From the NCBI RefSeq assembly GCF_030163795.1, contig NZ_JASJOF010000002.1, forward strand, positions 372,001 to 436,000: a DNA stretch of 64,000 bases, read 5' to 3'. The DNA comes from Roseicyclus marinus (GTDB lineage: Bacteria; Pseudomonadota; Alphaproteobacteria; Rhodobacterales; Rhodobacteraceae). Below, in pieces: positions 44,226 to 52,575 of this stretch. The translations under genes were made by a program, and so were the position numbers. Under the pieces are notes generated by a model. The model was not told the DNA's origin, did not search any database, and saw nothing but the letters and a program-made list of their open reading frames with translations. Each line of letters starts with the position of its first letter. Within the stretch, counting starts at the first letter, position 1.

Positions 44226-44722
44226 GCCGTTTGGCCCAGCCGATCTTCCATCACGTCGAAGGGCACGCCCGGTGCATCCTTGGCGCCCCGGATCACCAGC
44301 GCGGTGCGGACGCTGGCGACATTGGGCGCGGCGGTGAGTTGCCCGGTCAGGAAGCTCTGGAAGGTGGAGAGATCGGGCGCGACGCATTTGAGGATGAAAT
44401 CGATCTCGCCGTTGAGCATGTGGCATTCGCGGACGAGCGGCCAGTCGCGGCAACGATTCTCGAAAGCGATCAGATCTGCCTCTGCCTGCGAATGCAGACC
44501 CACCATGGCGAAGACCTGCACTTCAAATCCGAGCATCCGGGGATCGACATCGGCATGATAGCCGCGGATGAAACCGGCCTCTTCCAATGTGCGGACGCGG
44601 CGCAGGCAGGGCGGCGCGGAAATACCGACGCGCTTGGCCAGTTCGACATTGGTCATGCGACCATCGTCTTGCAATTCCGCGAGGATCTTGCGGTCGATCG
44701 GGTCGAGCTTGGTCTGTGGCAT
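44222..44722 (-). CDS. Lrp/AsnC family transcription regulator
   Basis: 166 residues. The N-terminal helix-turn-helix has LDPIDRKILAELQDDGRMTN and AKRVGISAPPCLRRVRTLEE. The C-terminal RAM ligand-binding domain includes NGEIDFILKCVAPDL. Lrp-type proteins sense amino acids or related small molecules. It lies upstream of, and coupled to, the sulfotransferase, and is divergent from trxB across 212 bases. The start at 44722 gives the family N-terminus. Confidence 0.93.
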   Translation of the reverse strand: MPQTKLDPIDRKILAELQDDGRMTNVELAKRVGISAPPCLRRVRTLEEAGFIRGYHADVDPRMLGFEVQVFAMVGLHSQAEADLIAFENRCRDWPLVRECHMLNGEIDFILKCVAPDLSTFQSFLTGQLTAAPNVASVRTALVIRGAKDAPGVPFDVMEDRLGQTA

Positions 44723-44934
44723 CTGGTCCGGTCCCCTCGCGCGATTTCCGATTCTGACCACGGCTGGCGTGGTCCGCGCAACTTTATTTCACACCCGCGC
44801 AACAAATGGAGCATATCGGCCCGGCGTGCAACCCTCTGACGCAGGGCTTTCGCCCGACGCCTTGCGGAAATATATGCGGATGGGCACAAGGACCAGTCCC
44901 GCCGACCGAGCGCGCGCCAAAGCAGGAGAGACCG

Positions 44935-45918
44935 ATGAGTGATGCACCCCGCCATACCCGACTGTTGATCATCGGATCGGGCCCTGCGGGCTATACCGCC
45001 GGGGTCTATGCCAGCCGCGCGATGCTGAACCCGATCCTCGTGCAGGGCATCCAGCCGGGTGGGCAGCTGACCATCACCACCGATGTCGAGAACTGGCCGG
45101 GGGATGCCAGCGTCATGGGCCCCGACCTGATGGTGCGGATGGAAGCCCACGCCAAGGAGATGGGGACAGAGATCATTTCCGACCATATCCAGTCGCTGGA
45201 CCTGTCCAAGCGCCCCTTCGTGGCGGAAGGCGATAGCGGCACGACCTATACGGCCGATGCCGTGATCCTTGCCACCGGGGCGCAGGCGAAATGGCTGGGC
45301 CTGCCGAGCGAGGAACAATTCAAGGGCTTCGGCGTATCGGCCTGTGCCACCTGCGACGGGTTCTTTTACCGCGGTCAGGAGATCGTCGTGGTGGGCGGCG
45401 GCAACACGGCCGTGGAAGAGGCGCTGTTCCTGACCAATTTCGCGTCCAAGGTGACGCTGATCCACCGCCGCGACAGCCTGCGGGCGGAAAAGATCATGCA
45501 GGACCGCCTGTTCAAGAATCCCAAGGTCGAGGTTTTGTGGAACCACGAGATCGACGCGGTGATCGGGGCTGACGGTTCCACGGGTGGACCCAGAGGCGTC
45601 GAGGGCGTGCGCGCGCGTCATGTCGAGACCGGCGCGATCACGGAAGTGCCCTGCAAGGGGTTCTTCGTCGCGATCGGCCATGCGCCCGCGAATGACCTGG
45701 TGAAGGACCAGCTGGAGCTGCACAACGGCGGCTATGTGAAGGTGGAGCCGGGCACGACGCGTACGAGCATTCCGGGCGTTTTCGCGGCGGGCGATCTGAC
45801 CGATCACGTCTATCGGCAGGCGGTGACCAGCGCGGGCATGGGCTGCATGGCGGCGCTGGATGCCGAGAAATGGCTGGCCGAGCATGAGGCCGAGGCCACG
45901 GCCGCGGCGGCGGAATAG
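44935..45918 (+). CDS. trxB: Thioredoxin reductase
   Basis: 327 residues. FAD-binding [16 protein letters not shown], redox-active CATCDG, NADPH-binding [11 protein letters not shown] and the C-terminal [16 protein letters not shown] are complete. It reduces thioredoxin with NADPH, supplying electrons among others to PAPS/APS reductase. The ATG follows AGGAGAGACCG. It is the gene before the sulfate-activation fusion, from which it is separated by a terminator. Confidence 0.96.
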   Translation: MSDAPRHTRLLIIGSGPAGYTAGVYASRAMLNPILVQGIQPGGQLTITTDVENWPGDASVMGPDLMVRMEAHAKEMGTEIISDHIQSLDLSKRPFVAEGDSGTTYTADAVILATGAQAKWLGLPSEEQFKGFGVSACATCDGFFYRGQEIVVVGGGNTAVEEALFLTNFASKVTLIHRRDSLRAEKIMQDRLFKNPKVEVLWNHEIDAVIGADGSTGGPRGVEGVRARHVETGAITEVPCKGFFVAIGHAPANDLVKDQLELHNGGYVKVEPGTTRTSIPGVFAAGDLTDHVYRQAVTSAGMGCMAALDAEKWLAEHEAEATAAAAE

Positions 45919-45940
45919 GCCCAGAAGGCCCGCAATTTGA

Positions 45941-45977
45941 CGAAAAGCCCCTGCGCGGCCCCGCGCGGGGGCTTTTT
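45941..45977 (+). terminator. Intrinsic terminator of trxB
   Basis: A GC-rich stem of AAGCCCCTGCGCGG type pairing with CCGCGCGGGGGCTT, followed by a T-run to 45977, starting about 22 bases past the trxB stop. It isolates trxB from the downstream fusion gene. Confidence 0.85.
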
Positions 45978-45999
45978 GTTGCTGGATCTGCAACAGTTC

Positions 46000-46060
46000 G
46001 TTCAAACTTGAACAAACCCCTTTCGTGCGGCGCTTTCCCGGTGTATGTTCAATTCTGAAC
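46000..46060 (+). promoter_or_regulatory. Two similar palindromes upstream of the MarR-Sat-CysC gene
   Basis: GTTCAA-AC-TTGAAC (46000-46013) and GTTCA-ATTC-TGAAC (46047-46060), each followed by AAACC. Their centres are 47 bases apart. The second ends 15 bases before the start at 46076 and covers a TATGTT -10-like hexamer (46044-46049). Paired sites of this size next to a gene that encodes a MarR-type domain suggest autoregulation. Confidence 0.65.
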
Positions 46061-46075
46061 AAACCAAACGCACCC

Positions 46076-48139
46076 ATGATCACCTCCACACCCACCCCGC
46101 CCGAGGAAGACCTGCTGTTCCGGCTGCTGCGCCAGCTGGACATCGCCCCCGAGGCGTCGCAGCGGGCGACGGCGGAGGCGTTGGACATCAGCCTCGGGCG
46201 GCTCAACGCGCTGCTCAGGGCTGTGACGGACGCAGGGTTGGTGCGTCTGGCCGAGCGTGACAGCGCCGATAGGCGCGCACGCGTTGCCTATGCCCTGACG
46301 GCGCGGGGCGCGGCGGAGAAGGCGCGTCTGACCGACCGCTTTCTGGCCCGCAAGCTTGCCGAGTACGACGCGCTCCATGCCGAACTGACCGGCACGGGGA
46401 GCGGTTTTTCCTTTCTCAAGTCCAGGACCCTGATGATGCAGAACCACCTTGCCCCCGTTCCGGAACTCTATGTCTCGGCCGACAGCGCGCAGAAGCTGAA
46501 GCGGGAGGCCGCCGATCTTTTGTCCTGGGACCTGACGCCGCGCCAGACCTGCGACCTGGAACTGTTGATGAACGGCGGGTTCAACCCGCTCAAAGGGTTC
46601 CTGGGCCGGGAGGATTACGAGAGCGTGGTGGAAACCATGCGGCTGGCCGATGGCACGCTTTGGCCGATGCCGATCACGCTGGACGTATCGGAGGATTTCG
46701 CCGCCAAGGTCGAGCCGGGACAGGATATCGCGCTGCGCGATGCGGAGGGTGTGATCCTTGCGATCCTGTCGATCGGCGACAAGTACATCCCCAACAAGGC
46801 GCGCGAGGCGCAGATGGTGTTCGGCGCGGATGACGTGGCGCATCCGGCGGTCAATTACCTGCATCACGTGGCGGGCCCGGTGTATCTGGGTGGGGCCATC
46901 ACCGGCATCCAGCAGCCGGTGCATTACGATTTCCGCGCGCGGCGCGACACGCCCAACGAATTGCGCGCCTATTTCCGCAAGCTCGGCTGGCGCAAGATCG
47001 TGGCCTTCCAGACGCGCAACCCGTTGCACCGGGCGCACCAGGAACTGACCTTCCGCGCGGCCAAGGAAGCGCAGGCGAATCTGTTGATTCACCCGGTCGT
47101 GGGCATGACCAAGCCCGGCGACGTGGACCATTTCACCCGCGTGCGCTGCTACGAGGCGGTGCTGGACAAATACCCGGCGGCGACGACGCATATGAGCCTG
47201 CTCAATCTGGCGATGCGGATGGCGGGCCCGCGCGAGGCGGTCTGGCACGGGCTCATTCGCAAGAACCACGGCTGCACCCATTTCATCGTGGGCCGCGACC
47301 ATGCGGGCCCCGGCAAGAACAGCCAGGGCGTCGATTTCTACGGCCCCTATGACGCGCAGGAGCTGTTCAAGACGCATGAGGCCGAGATCGGCATCGAGAT
47401 GGTCGATTTCAAACACATGGTCTATGTGCAGGAAAAGGCGCAATATTATCCCGCGAACGAGGTGCCCGAGGGCGATACTGTCCTTGATATTTCCGGCACC
47501 GAATTGCGGCGGCGGTTGCGCGAGGGGCTGGAGATCCCGGAATGGTTCTCCTTCCCGGAAGTGGTCAAGGAATTGCGCCGCACCTCGCCGCCGCGCAGCC
47601 AGCAGGGGTTCACCGTGTTTTTCACGGGCCTGTCGGGGTCGGGCAAGTCGACCATCGCCAATGCGATCATGGTCAAGCTGATGGAACAGGGCGGACGGCC
47701 GGTAACGCTGCTCGACGGTGACGTGGTGCGCAAGCATCTGTCGAGCGAGCTGGGCTTTTCCAAGGAGCATCGGGACATCAACATCCGCCGGATCGGTTAC
47801 GTGGCAAGCGAGATCACCAAGAACGGCGGGATCGCGATCTGCGCGCCCATCGCGCCCTACACGGCCACGCGCCGCGCGGTGCGCGAGATGATCGAGGCTT
47901 TCGGGGCCTTCATCGAGGTGCATGTGGCGACCTCTCTCGAGGAATGCGAACGGCGCGACCGCAAGGGCCTGTATAAGCTGGCGCGTGAGGGCAAGATCAA
48001 GGAATTCACCGGGATTTCAGACCCCTACGAAGCGCCGACCACCGCCGAACTGGTGGTGGACACGGAGGGCATGGACGTGGATTACTGCGCCCAGCAGGTG
48101 TTGTTGAAGCTCGAGAGCATGGGGTTGATCGCGGCCTGA
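46076..48139 (+). CDS. Fused EPS-type MarR regulator, ATP sulfurylase and APS kinase
   Basis: 687 residues in one frame. Residues 12-105 match MarR-family EPS-associated regulators (SQRATAEALDISLGRLNALL, ARVAYALTARGAAEKARLTD, FLARKLAEYDAL). Residues 120-500 are ATP sulfurylase with QTRNPLHRAH (312-321) and GRDHAGPG (406-413). Residues 512-687 are APS kinase with an intact P-loop GLSGSGKST (518-526). ATP sulfurylase plus APS kinase of about 567 residues is the usual fused enzyme and makes PAPS. The MarR part is extra, without an intervening stop. ATGs at 46433 and 46436, preceded by AGGA at good spacing, could start a separate Sat-CysC product from the same mRNA. Confidence 0.85.
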   Translation: MITSTPTPPEEDLLFRLLRQLDIAPEASQRATAEALDISLGRLNALLRAVTDAGLVRLAERDSADRRARVAYALTARGAAEKARLTDRFLARKLAEYDALHAELTGTGSGFSFLKSRTLMMQNHLAPVPELYVSADSAQKLKREAADLLSWDLTPRQTCDLELLMNGGFNPLKGFLGREDYESVVETMRLADGTLWPMPITLDVSEDFAAKVEPGQDIALRDAEGVILAILSIGDKYIPNKAREAQMVFGADDVAHPAVNYLHHVAGPVYLGGAITGIQQPVHYDFRARRDTPNELRAYFRKLGWRKIVAFQTRNPLHRAHQELTFRAAKEAQANLLIHPVVGMTKPGDVDHFTRVRCYEAVLDKYPAATTHMSLLNLAMRMAGPREAVWHGLIRKNHGCTHFIVGRDHAGPGKNSQGVDFYGPYDAQELFKTHEAEIGIEMVDFKHMVYVQEKAQYYPANEVPEGDTVLDISGTELRRRLREGLEIPEWFSFPEVVKELRRTSPPRSQQGFTVFFTGLSGSGKSTIANAIMVKLMEQGGRPVTLLDGDVVRKHLSSELGFSKEHRDINIRRIGYVASEITKNGGIAICAPIAPYTATRRAVREMIEAFGAFIEVHVATSLEECERRDRKGLYKLAREGKIKEFTGISDPYEAPTTAELVVDTEGMDVDYCAQQVLLKLESMGLIAA
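46424..46438 (+). promoter_or_regulatory. Internal ribosome site and start before the ATP sulfurylase domain
   Basis: AGGA (46424-46427) stands 5 and 8 bases before in-frame ATG codons at 46433 and 46436. Starting at 46436 gives MQNHLAPVPELYV, the usual N-terminus of Sat-CysC enzymes. It could yield a second, MarR-free product. Confidence 0.45.
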
Positions 48140-48162
48140 TCTCCCTTTGGCACGGCTGTGGA

Positions 48163-48195
48163 GGGGTCGGTTTCCGAGGGAAACCGGCCCCTTTT
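48163..48195 (+). terminator. Intrinsic terminator of the sulfate-activation gene
   Basis: GGGGTCGGTTTCC (48163-48175), loop GAG, GGAAACCGGCCCC (48179-48191) with one G-U type mismatch, then TTTT. It lies 23 bases past the stop. Confidence 0.88.
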
Positions 48196-48226
48196 ACTGC
48201 CGGGGCGCGGGGCGGCGGCTGCGGGA

Positions 48227-48272
48227 CCGGGGCGCTGCCCCGGACCCCGGAGTTTTTTGGCCAAGATGAAGG
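48227..48272 (+). repeat. Dispersed intergenic repeat, family 1, copy D
   Basis: CCGGGGC-GCT-GCCCCGG (48227-48243), then ACCCCGGAGTTTTTTGGCCA and AGATGAAGG. It lies between the fusion gene and the convergent MORN gene. Confidence 0.75.
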
Positions 48273-48346
48273 GGGCGGTGTCCGGTGCACCGTTCCGGTG
48301 TCGGGATGGCGTGGACCCGGGGGCGGCCGGTGGATTGCGGCGGGCC

Positions 48347-49870
48347 CTATTGCGCCGGGGCGGGCGCGGGATCGGCGTTCGCCTCGGTCGTGTCGGGATC
48401 GGCGGCGGGGGTCGGGCCGTCGACCGCCGCCCCTTCGGTCGGCAGGCCGTTTTCCCATGTGCCGCGCAGGACCTCGCCGCTGGCGTAGCGCATCGTGCCC
48501 TCGCCCTCGCGGCGGCCGTCGACGAAGCGGCCCTCGTAGACATCGCCGTTGGAATAGGTGGCGATGCCGAAGCCGTTGATTTCGCCGTTCGCCCATTCGC
48601 CGACATAGGAGAAGGCATTGGGTTCGGGCATGGTCAGCCGCCCCTGCCCCGAGCGTACGCCCGCGACGAAGGTGCCGTCATAGACGGAGCCATCGGTATA
48701 GGTGGCGCGGCCCTGTCCGTGGCGCAGGCCGTTTTCCCACTGACCCTCGTAGCGGTAGCCGTCGGGATGGGTCATGACGCCCTGCCCGTGCTGGCGGGCG
48801 TTGAGGAATTGGCCGACATAGGTGAGCCCGTTGGCATAGGTGGCGGTGCCCTGCCCCTGGATCACGCCCTCGACCCAATCGCCCGTATAGGAGGCGCCAT
48901 CGGGATAGGTGATCGTGCCCGTGCCATGGGCGAGATCATTGGCGAAACCGCCCTCGTAAACCGAGCCGTCGGGATAGGTGACGCGGCCTTGGCCGGAGAT
49001 CTGCCCCTCGGCCCAGTCGCCGGTATAGACATAGCCGTCGGTCGCGGTGAAGGTGCCTGTCCCGTGGCGCTGGTCGTCGCGGAATTCCCCCTCGTAGACA
49101 TCACCGTTGGCGTAGCGGACCGTGCCGCTGCCCTGGCGCTGGCCGTTCGCGAGCGCGCCTTCGTAGACATCGCCATTGGGCTGGGTGAGGGTGCCGGTGC
49201 CGTTGATCTGGCCGTCGGCCCATTCCCCCTCGTAGGTGACGCCATCGGGCATGACGAGGCGCCCGGTGCCCGCACGCTGACCCGCGACGAAGCCGCCCTC
49301 ATAGGTCGCGCCATCGGGGTAGGTGATCGTCCCTTGGCCCTGTTTGACGCCCTCCTCCCACTCTCCCTCGTAGCGGTAGCCGCCGGGGCCGCTCATGACG
49401 CCCTGACCATGGTGCAGCGCGTTGCGGAATTCGCCGGTGTAGCTGACGCCGTTGGAATAGCTGGCCATGCCGCTGCCGTGGATGCGCCCCTCGGCCCAGT
49501 CGCCTTCGTAGGTGGAGCCGTCCGCGAAGGTGATGCGGCCCTGACCCTCGGGGCGGCCCGCGACAAAGGCGCCCTCGTAGATCGAGCCATCGGGGAAGGT
49601 GGCCCGGCCTTGGCCGCGAATCTCGCCGTCGACCCATTCGCCGATGTATTCATAGCCATTGGGCAGGCGGTACGTGCCCTGCCCGTGCTGCACGCCGTTG
49701 CGGAACTGCCCCTCGTAGATCCCGCCATTGTCGTATTGCTGGATGTCGGTGACGATCGGCGCGGTTTCGGCGGCGGCATCGGCGGCGGGGGCTGCAGCCT
49801 CCTGCGCGGGAACGGCGGTGGAGGAAAGAAGCACGGCGAGAAGCGCCATGGCGTGGGTCTTGCGGAACAC
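48347..49870 (-). CDS. Exported MORN-repeat protein with 18-19 repeats
   Basis: 507 residues. A GTG start at 49870 with GGGAGGCG upstream begins a signal peptide ending near STAVPAQ. From residue 52, eighteen consecutive 23-residue MORN units of the form Y-E-G-x-F/W-x-x-G-x-x-x-G-x-G run to residue 467, with a partial nineteenth (LRGTWENG). Unit 16 carries a two-residue insert. Units alternate Phe and Trp at position 5. Units 1-9 resemble 10-18 one for one, an internal duplication. MORN arrays form long beta-hairpin rods. Role unknown; the signal implies an envelope location. Confidence 0.88.
   Translation of the reverse strand: MFRKTHAMALLAVLLSSTAVPAQEAAAPAADAAAETAPIVTDIQQYDNGGIYEGQFRNGVQHGQGTYRLPNGYEYIGEWVDGEIRGQGRATFPDGSIYEGAFVAGRPEGQGRITFADGSTYEGDWAEGRIHGSGMASYSNGVSYTGEFRNALHHGQGVMSGPGGYRYEGEWEEGVKQGQGTITYPDGATYEGGFVAGQRAGTGRLVMPDGVTYEGEWADGQINGTGTLTQPNGDVYEGALANGQRQGSGTVRYANGDVYEGEFRDDQRHGTGTFTATDGYVYTGDWAEGQISGQGRVTYPDGSVYEGGFANDLAHGTGTITYPDGASYTGDWVEGVIQGQGTATYANGLTYVGQFLNARQHGQGVMTHPDGYRYEGQWENGLRHGQGRATYTDGSVYDGTFVAGVRSGQGRLTMPEPNAFSYVGEWANGEINGFGIATYSNGDVYEGRFVDGRREGEGTMRYASGEVLRGTWENGLPTEGAAVDGPTPAADPDTTEANADPAPAPAQ
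48470..49717 (-). repeat. Coding super-repeat: two nine-unit MORN blocks
   Basis: Block 1 spans 49097-49717 (units 1-9) and block 2 spans 48470-49096 (units 10-18). Equivalent units pair best, for example unit 5 YTGEFRNALHHGQGVMSG with unit 14 YVGQFLNARQHGQGVMTH. Confidence 0.65.
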
Positions 49871-50055
49871 TGGTGTCGCCTCCCTGTGGCCCGTGGCCTG
49901 TCGGTCTGTCTGGTCGGTCTTCAGGCTAGGGGGTCGGGGGCGGCGGCGCAACGGCTTTGCGGGATGCGCAAGGCGGGACGGCGGGGGCCTGCCCCTTGGC
50001 CTCGGGGCGCTTTCTGTTACATCTGCCGCGACGATGAGCGCGAAAGGGGCCGCCC

Positions 50056-51714
50056 ATGGCCGAGAGGTTCCGCCTGAGCCTTGCACAATTGAACCCGACG
50101 GTGGGCGACCTGCGCGGCAATGCCGCGCTGGCCCGACGCGCCTGGGAAGAGGCGCGGGCGGCGGGGGCCGACATGGTGGCCTTTCCCGAGATGTTCCTGA
50201 CGGGCTACCAATTGCAGGATCTGGTGCGCAAACCGGCCTTTTCGGCGGATGTCGGCCGCGTGCTGGCCGATCTGGCCAAGGATTGCGCGGACGGGCCCGC
50301 CATCGGCATCGGCGGGCCGCTGCCCGGCGGCGACAAGCCCTTCAACGCCTATTTCGTCTTGCAGGGCGGCAAGATCACGGCGCAGGTGCTCAAGCACCAT
50401 CTGCCCAACTACAAGGTCTTTGACGAGAAGCGCTATTACCATGCCGGCGACCCCTCGGGGCCGGTCCGGGTGGGGCCCCTGCGGATCGGTATCCCGATCT
50501 GCGAGGATGCGTGGTTCGAGGATGTGACCGAAACGCTGGCCGAGACAGGGGCCGAGATCCTGCTTGTGCCCAACGGTTCGCCCTATCACCGGGGCAAGAT
50601 GGACACGCGACAGGCGATCATGGTGAGCCGCGTGATCGAGACCGGGTTGCCGTTGGCCTATGTGAACCTCGTGGGCGGGCAGGATGACCAAGTGTTCGAC
50701 GGGGCGAGTTTCGTTCTGAACCCGCATGGCGTTCTTGCCTGCCAGATGCCCGCCTTTGACAGCGTGTTGACCCATGTCGATTTCGAGCACGGGGCCGAGG
50801 GATGGCAGGCCGTGGCGGCCGAGAAATCCGCCCTGCCGGATCCGTGGGAGGCCGATTACCGCGTCATGGTGACGGGATTGCGCGATTACTGCGCCAAGAC
50901 CGGGTTTTCCCGCGTGCTTCTGGGCCTGTCGGGGGGCGTGGATTCGGCGTTGGTCGCGGCGATCGCGGTCGATGCGCTGGGACCGGAGAACGTGCGCTGC
51001 GTGATGCTGCCCTCGCGGTTCACGTCGCAAGCCTCGCTCGACGATGCGGGCGATGTGGCGCGGCGGCTGGGTGTGCAACTCGACACGGTGCCCATCGGGG
51101 CGGCGCACGAGGCGGTGCTGGGCACGCTTGGCCCCCTGTTCGAGGGGCGCGCGCCCGACCTGACCGAGGAAAACATCCAGTCGCGCCTGCGCGGCGTGAT
51201 GCTGATGGCGCTTTCGAACAAGTTCGGCGAGATGCTGTTGACCACCGGCAACAAATCCGAAGTGGCCGTGGGCTATGCCACGATCTATGGCGACATGGCG
51301 GGCGGCTACAATCCGATCAAGGATCTCTACAAGACCCGCGTCTTCGAGACGTGCCGGTGGCGCAACGCCCATCATGCGGCGTGGATGCAGGGACCGGCGG
51401 GCGAGATCATCCCGCCCGTCGTGATCGACAAGCCGCCGACGGCGGAATTGCGCGACAACCAGAAGGACGAGGACAGCCTGCCGCCCTATCCGGTTCTGGA
51501 CGAGATCCTGGAGATGCTGATCGACAAGGAAGCGTCGGTCGCGGATCTTGTGGCGATGGGCCATGACCGAGACGTGGTGAAGAAGGTCGAAAGCCTGATC
51601 TACATCAGTGAATACAAACGCTTCCAGTCCGCCCCCGGCGCGAGGTTGACGGAACGGGCGTTCTGGCTGGATCGGCGCTATCCGATCGTGAACCTGTGGC
51701 GCGACGACGGCTAA
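50056..51714 (+). CDS. nadE: Glutamine-dependent NAD+ synthetase
   Basis: 552 residues. The N-terminal amidase (residues 1-255) is a nitrilase-type domain with Glu in AFPEMFLTGYQL, Lys in KHHLPNYKVFDE and Cys in IPICEDAWFED. The C-terminal ammonia-dependent synthetase has the PP-loop GLSGGVDSALVAA and the late motif NKSEVAVGYATIYGDMAGG. It converts nicotinic acid adenine dinucleotide to NAD+ with glutamine-derived ammonia. Divergent from the MORN gene with 185 bases between. Confidence 0.96.
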   Translation: MAERFRLSLAQLNPTVGDLRGNAALARRAWEEARAAGADMVAFPEMFLTGYQLQDLVRKPAFSADVGRVLADLAKDCADGPAIGIGGPLPGGDKPFNAYFVLQGGKITAQVLKHHLPNYKVFDEKRYYHAGDPSGPVRVGPLRIGIPICEDAWFEDVTETLAETGAEILLVPNGSPYHRGKMDTRQAIMVSRVIETGLPLAYVNLVGGQDDQVFDGASFVLNPHGVLACQMPAFDSVLTHVDFEHGAEGWQAVAAEKSALPDPWEADYRVMVTGLRDYCAKTGFSRVLLGLSGGVDSALVAAIAVDALGPENVRCVMLPSRFTSQASLDDAGDVARRLGVQLDTVPIGAAHEAVLGTLGPLFEGRAPDLTEENIQSRLRGVMLMALSNKFGEMLLTTGNKSEVAVGYATIYGDMAGGYNPIKDLYKTRVFETCRWRNAHHAAWMQGPAGEIIPPVVIDKPPTAELRDNQKDEDSLPPYPVLDEILEMLIDKEASVADLVAMGHDRDVVKKVESLIYISEYKRFQSAPGARLTERAFWLDRRYPIVNLWRDDG

Positions 51715-51748
51715 GGCGGATCGCAGGAATGGACGGAATGGGCGGGAT

Positions 51749-51773
51749 GGTGGGCAGATTGCCCACCCTACGG
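51749..51773 (+). repeat. REP-like hairpin, family 2, copy 3
   Basis: GGTGGGCA-GAT-TGCCCACC followed by CTACGG, between the convergent nadE and DUF1150 genes. This variant matches the form common in many proteobacteria. Confidence 0.7.
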
Positions 51774-51787
51774 CCTGCCATGCCCCC

Positions 51788-52015
51788 TCAATGCACGCTG
51801 ACGGGCGTCATGTCGTTCTGGCGGGCCACGACGAAGGCAAGCTTGCGGTCCTTGACCAGCGCCAGTTGCTCTCCGGTTTCGCTGCCGATGGCATAGAGCG
51901 TTTCGATGCCTTTGGCCTGCTCGCGGATCTCGTCGGGCAGATCGGCCACGGCTACGGGGCGGATGTAGACGATGGGACGGCCTTGCGGCGTGGCGGCGTC
52001 ATGGTCGGTGGTCAT
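51788..52015 (-). CDS. DUF1150 family small protein
   Basis: 75 residues, IVYIRPVAVADLPDEIREQ and LYAIGSETGEQLALVKDRKL. DUF1150 is a small alphaproteobacterial family that typically follows an Hsp20 gene, as here (4-base gap). No function is established. Co-expression with the heat-shock protein suggests a role in proteostasis. Confidence 0.9.
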   Translation of the reverse strand: MTTDHDAATPQGRPIVYIRPVAVADLPDEIREQAKGIETLYAIGSETGEQLALVKDRKLAFVVARQNDMTPVSVH

Positions 52016-52019
52016 GGTC

Positions 52020-52454
52020 TCATCCCTCCTTTCGCGTGGTGGTCCGGCCGTTGATGCGGATCGTCTGCACCACGGTTTCGGGCTGGCTGCGGCGCAGATC
52101 GATGTGCAAAAGCCCGTTTTCCATCGATGCGCCCGCGACCTCGACCCCTTCGGCCAGAACGAAGCTGCGCTGGAACTGGCGGGCTGCGATGCCACGATGC
52201 AGGAAGACGCGGTCGGCATCCGCCTCGGCCTGGCGGCCCCGGATCACCAATTGCCGATCTTCGAGCGTGATGGTCAGGTCATCCTCGCCAAAGCCCGCGA
52301 CGGCGAGCGTGATGCGATAGGCGTTCTCGCCCTTTTGTTCGATATTGTAGGGGGGGTAGCCATTGGCGTCCGCCTTGGCGGTGCGTTCCACCAGGCGTTC
52401 GAGTTGATCGAAACCCAGAAGAAACGGGTGCGATCCAAGCGTCAGTTTCGTCAT
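52020..52454 (-). CDS. Small heat-shock protein, Hsp20/IbpA family
   Basis: 144 residues. The alpha-crystallin domain (about residues 35-130) has YPPYNIEQKGENAYRITLAV, DDLTITLEDRQLVIRGRQ and the FLHRGIAARQFQRSF segment typical of IbpA. Acts as an ATP-independent holdase. The start MTKLTLGSHPFLLGF matches the family. A heat-shock-like promoter lies about 76 bases upstream, and the leader can form a GCATC/GATGC hairpin. Confidence 0.94.
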   Translation of the reverse strand: MTKLTLGSHPFLLGFDQLERLVERTAKADANGYPPYNIEQKGENAYRITLAVAGFGEDDLTITLEDRQLVIRGRQAEADADRVFLHRGIAARQFQRSFVLAEGVEVAGASMENGLLHIDLRRSQPETVVQTIRINGRTTTRKEG

Positions 52455-52529
52455 TCGGGGCACATCCTTGCGATTAAGCGATCTGCACATGGGCGACGCA
52501 TCCCGGATACGGCGATGCGCCTTGCCTTT

Positions 52530-52558
52530 CATATGGAGCTTCGGCGGCGGCGCGCAAG
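52530..52558 (-). promoter_or_regulatory. Candidate heat-shock (RpoH-type) promoter of hsp20
   Basis: On the minus strand CTTGCG (52558-52553), 17-base spacer, CATATG (52535-52530), similar to alphaproteobacterial RpoH promoters that begin CTTG. It gives a leader of about 70 bases. Confidence 0.42.
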
Positions 52559-52575
52559 GTTCCCATGCGCGAGGC

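Noticed and set aside
42114-44558. An 814-residue open frame on the plus strand opposite the sulfotransferase and Lrp genes
   Set aside because: Antisense shadow caused by GC-rich codons; no domain is recognisable, while the minus-strand proteins have clear motifs.
48347-49870. Regular DNA repeats that could be taken for a CRISPR-like or satellite array
   Set aside because: Unit length is 69 bases in a frame encoding MORN motifs; there are no unique spacers between identical repeats.
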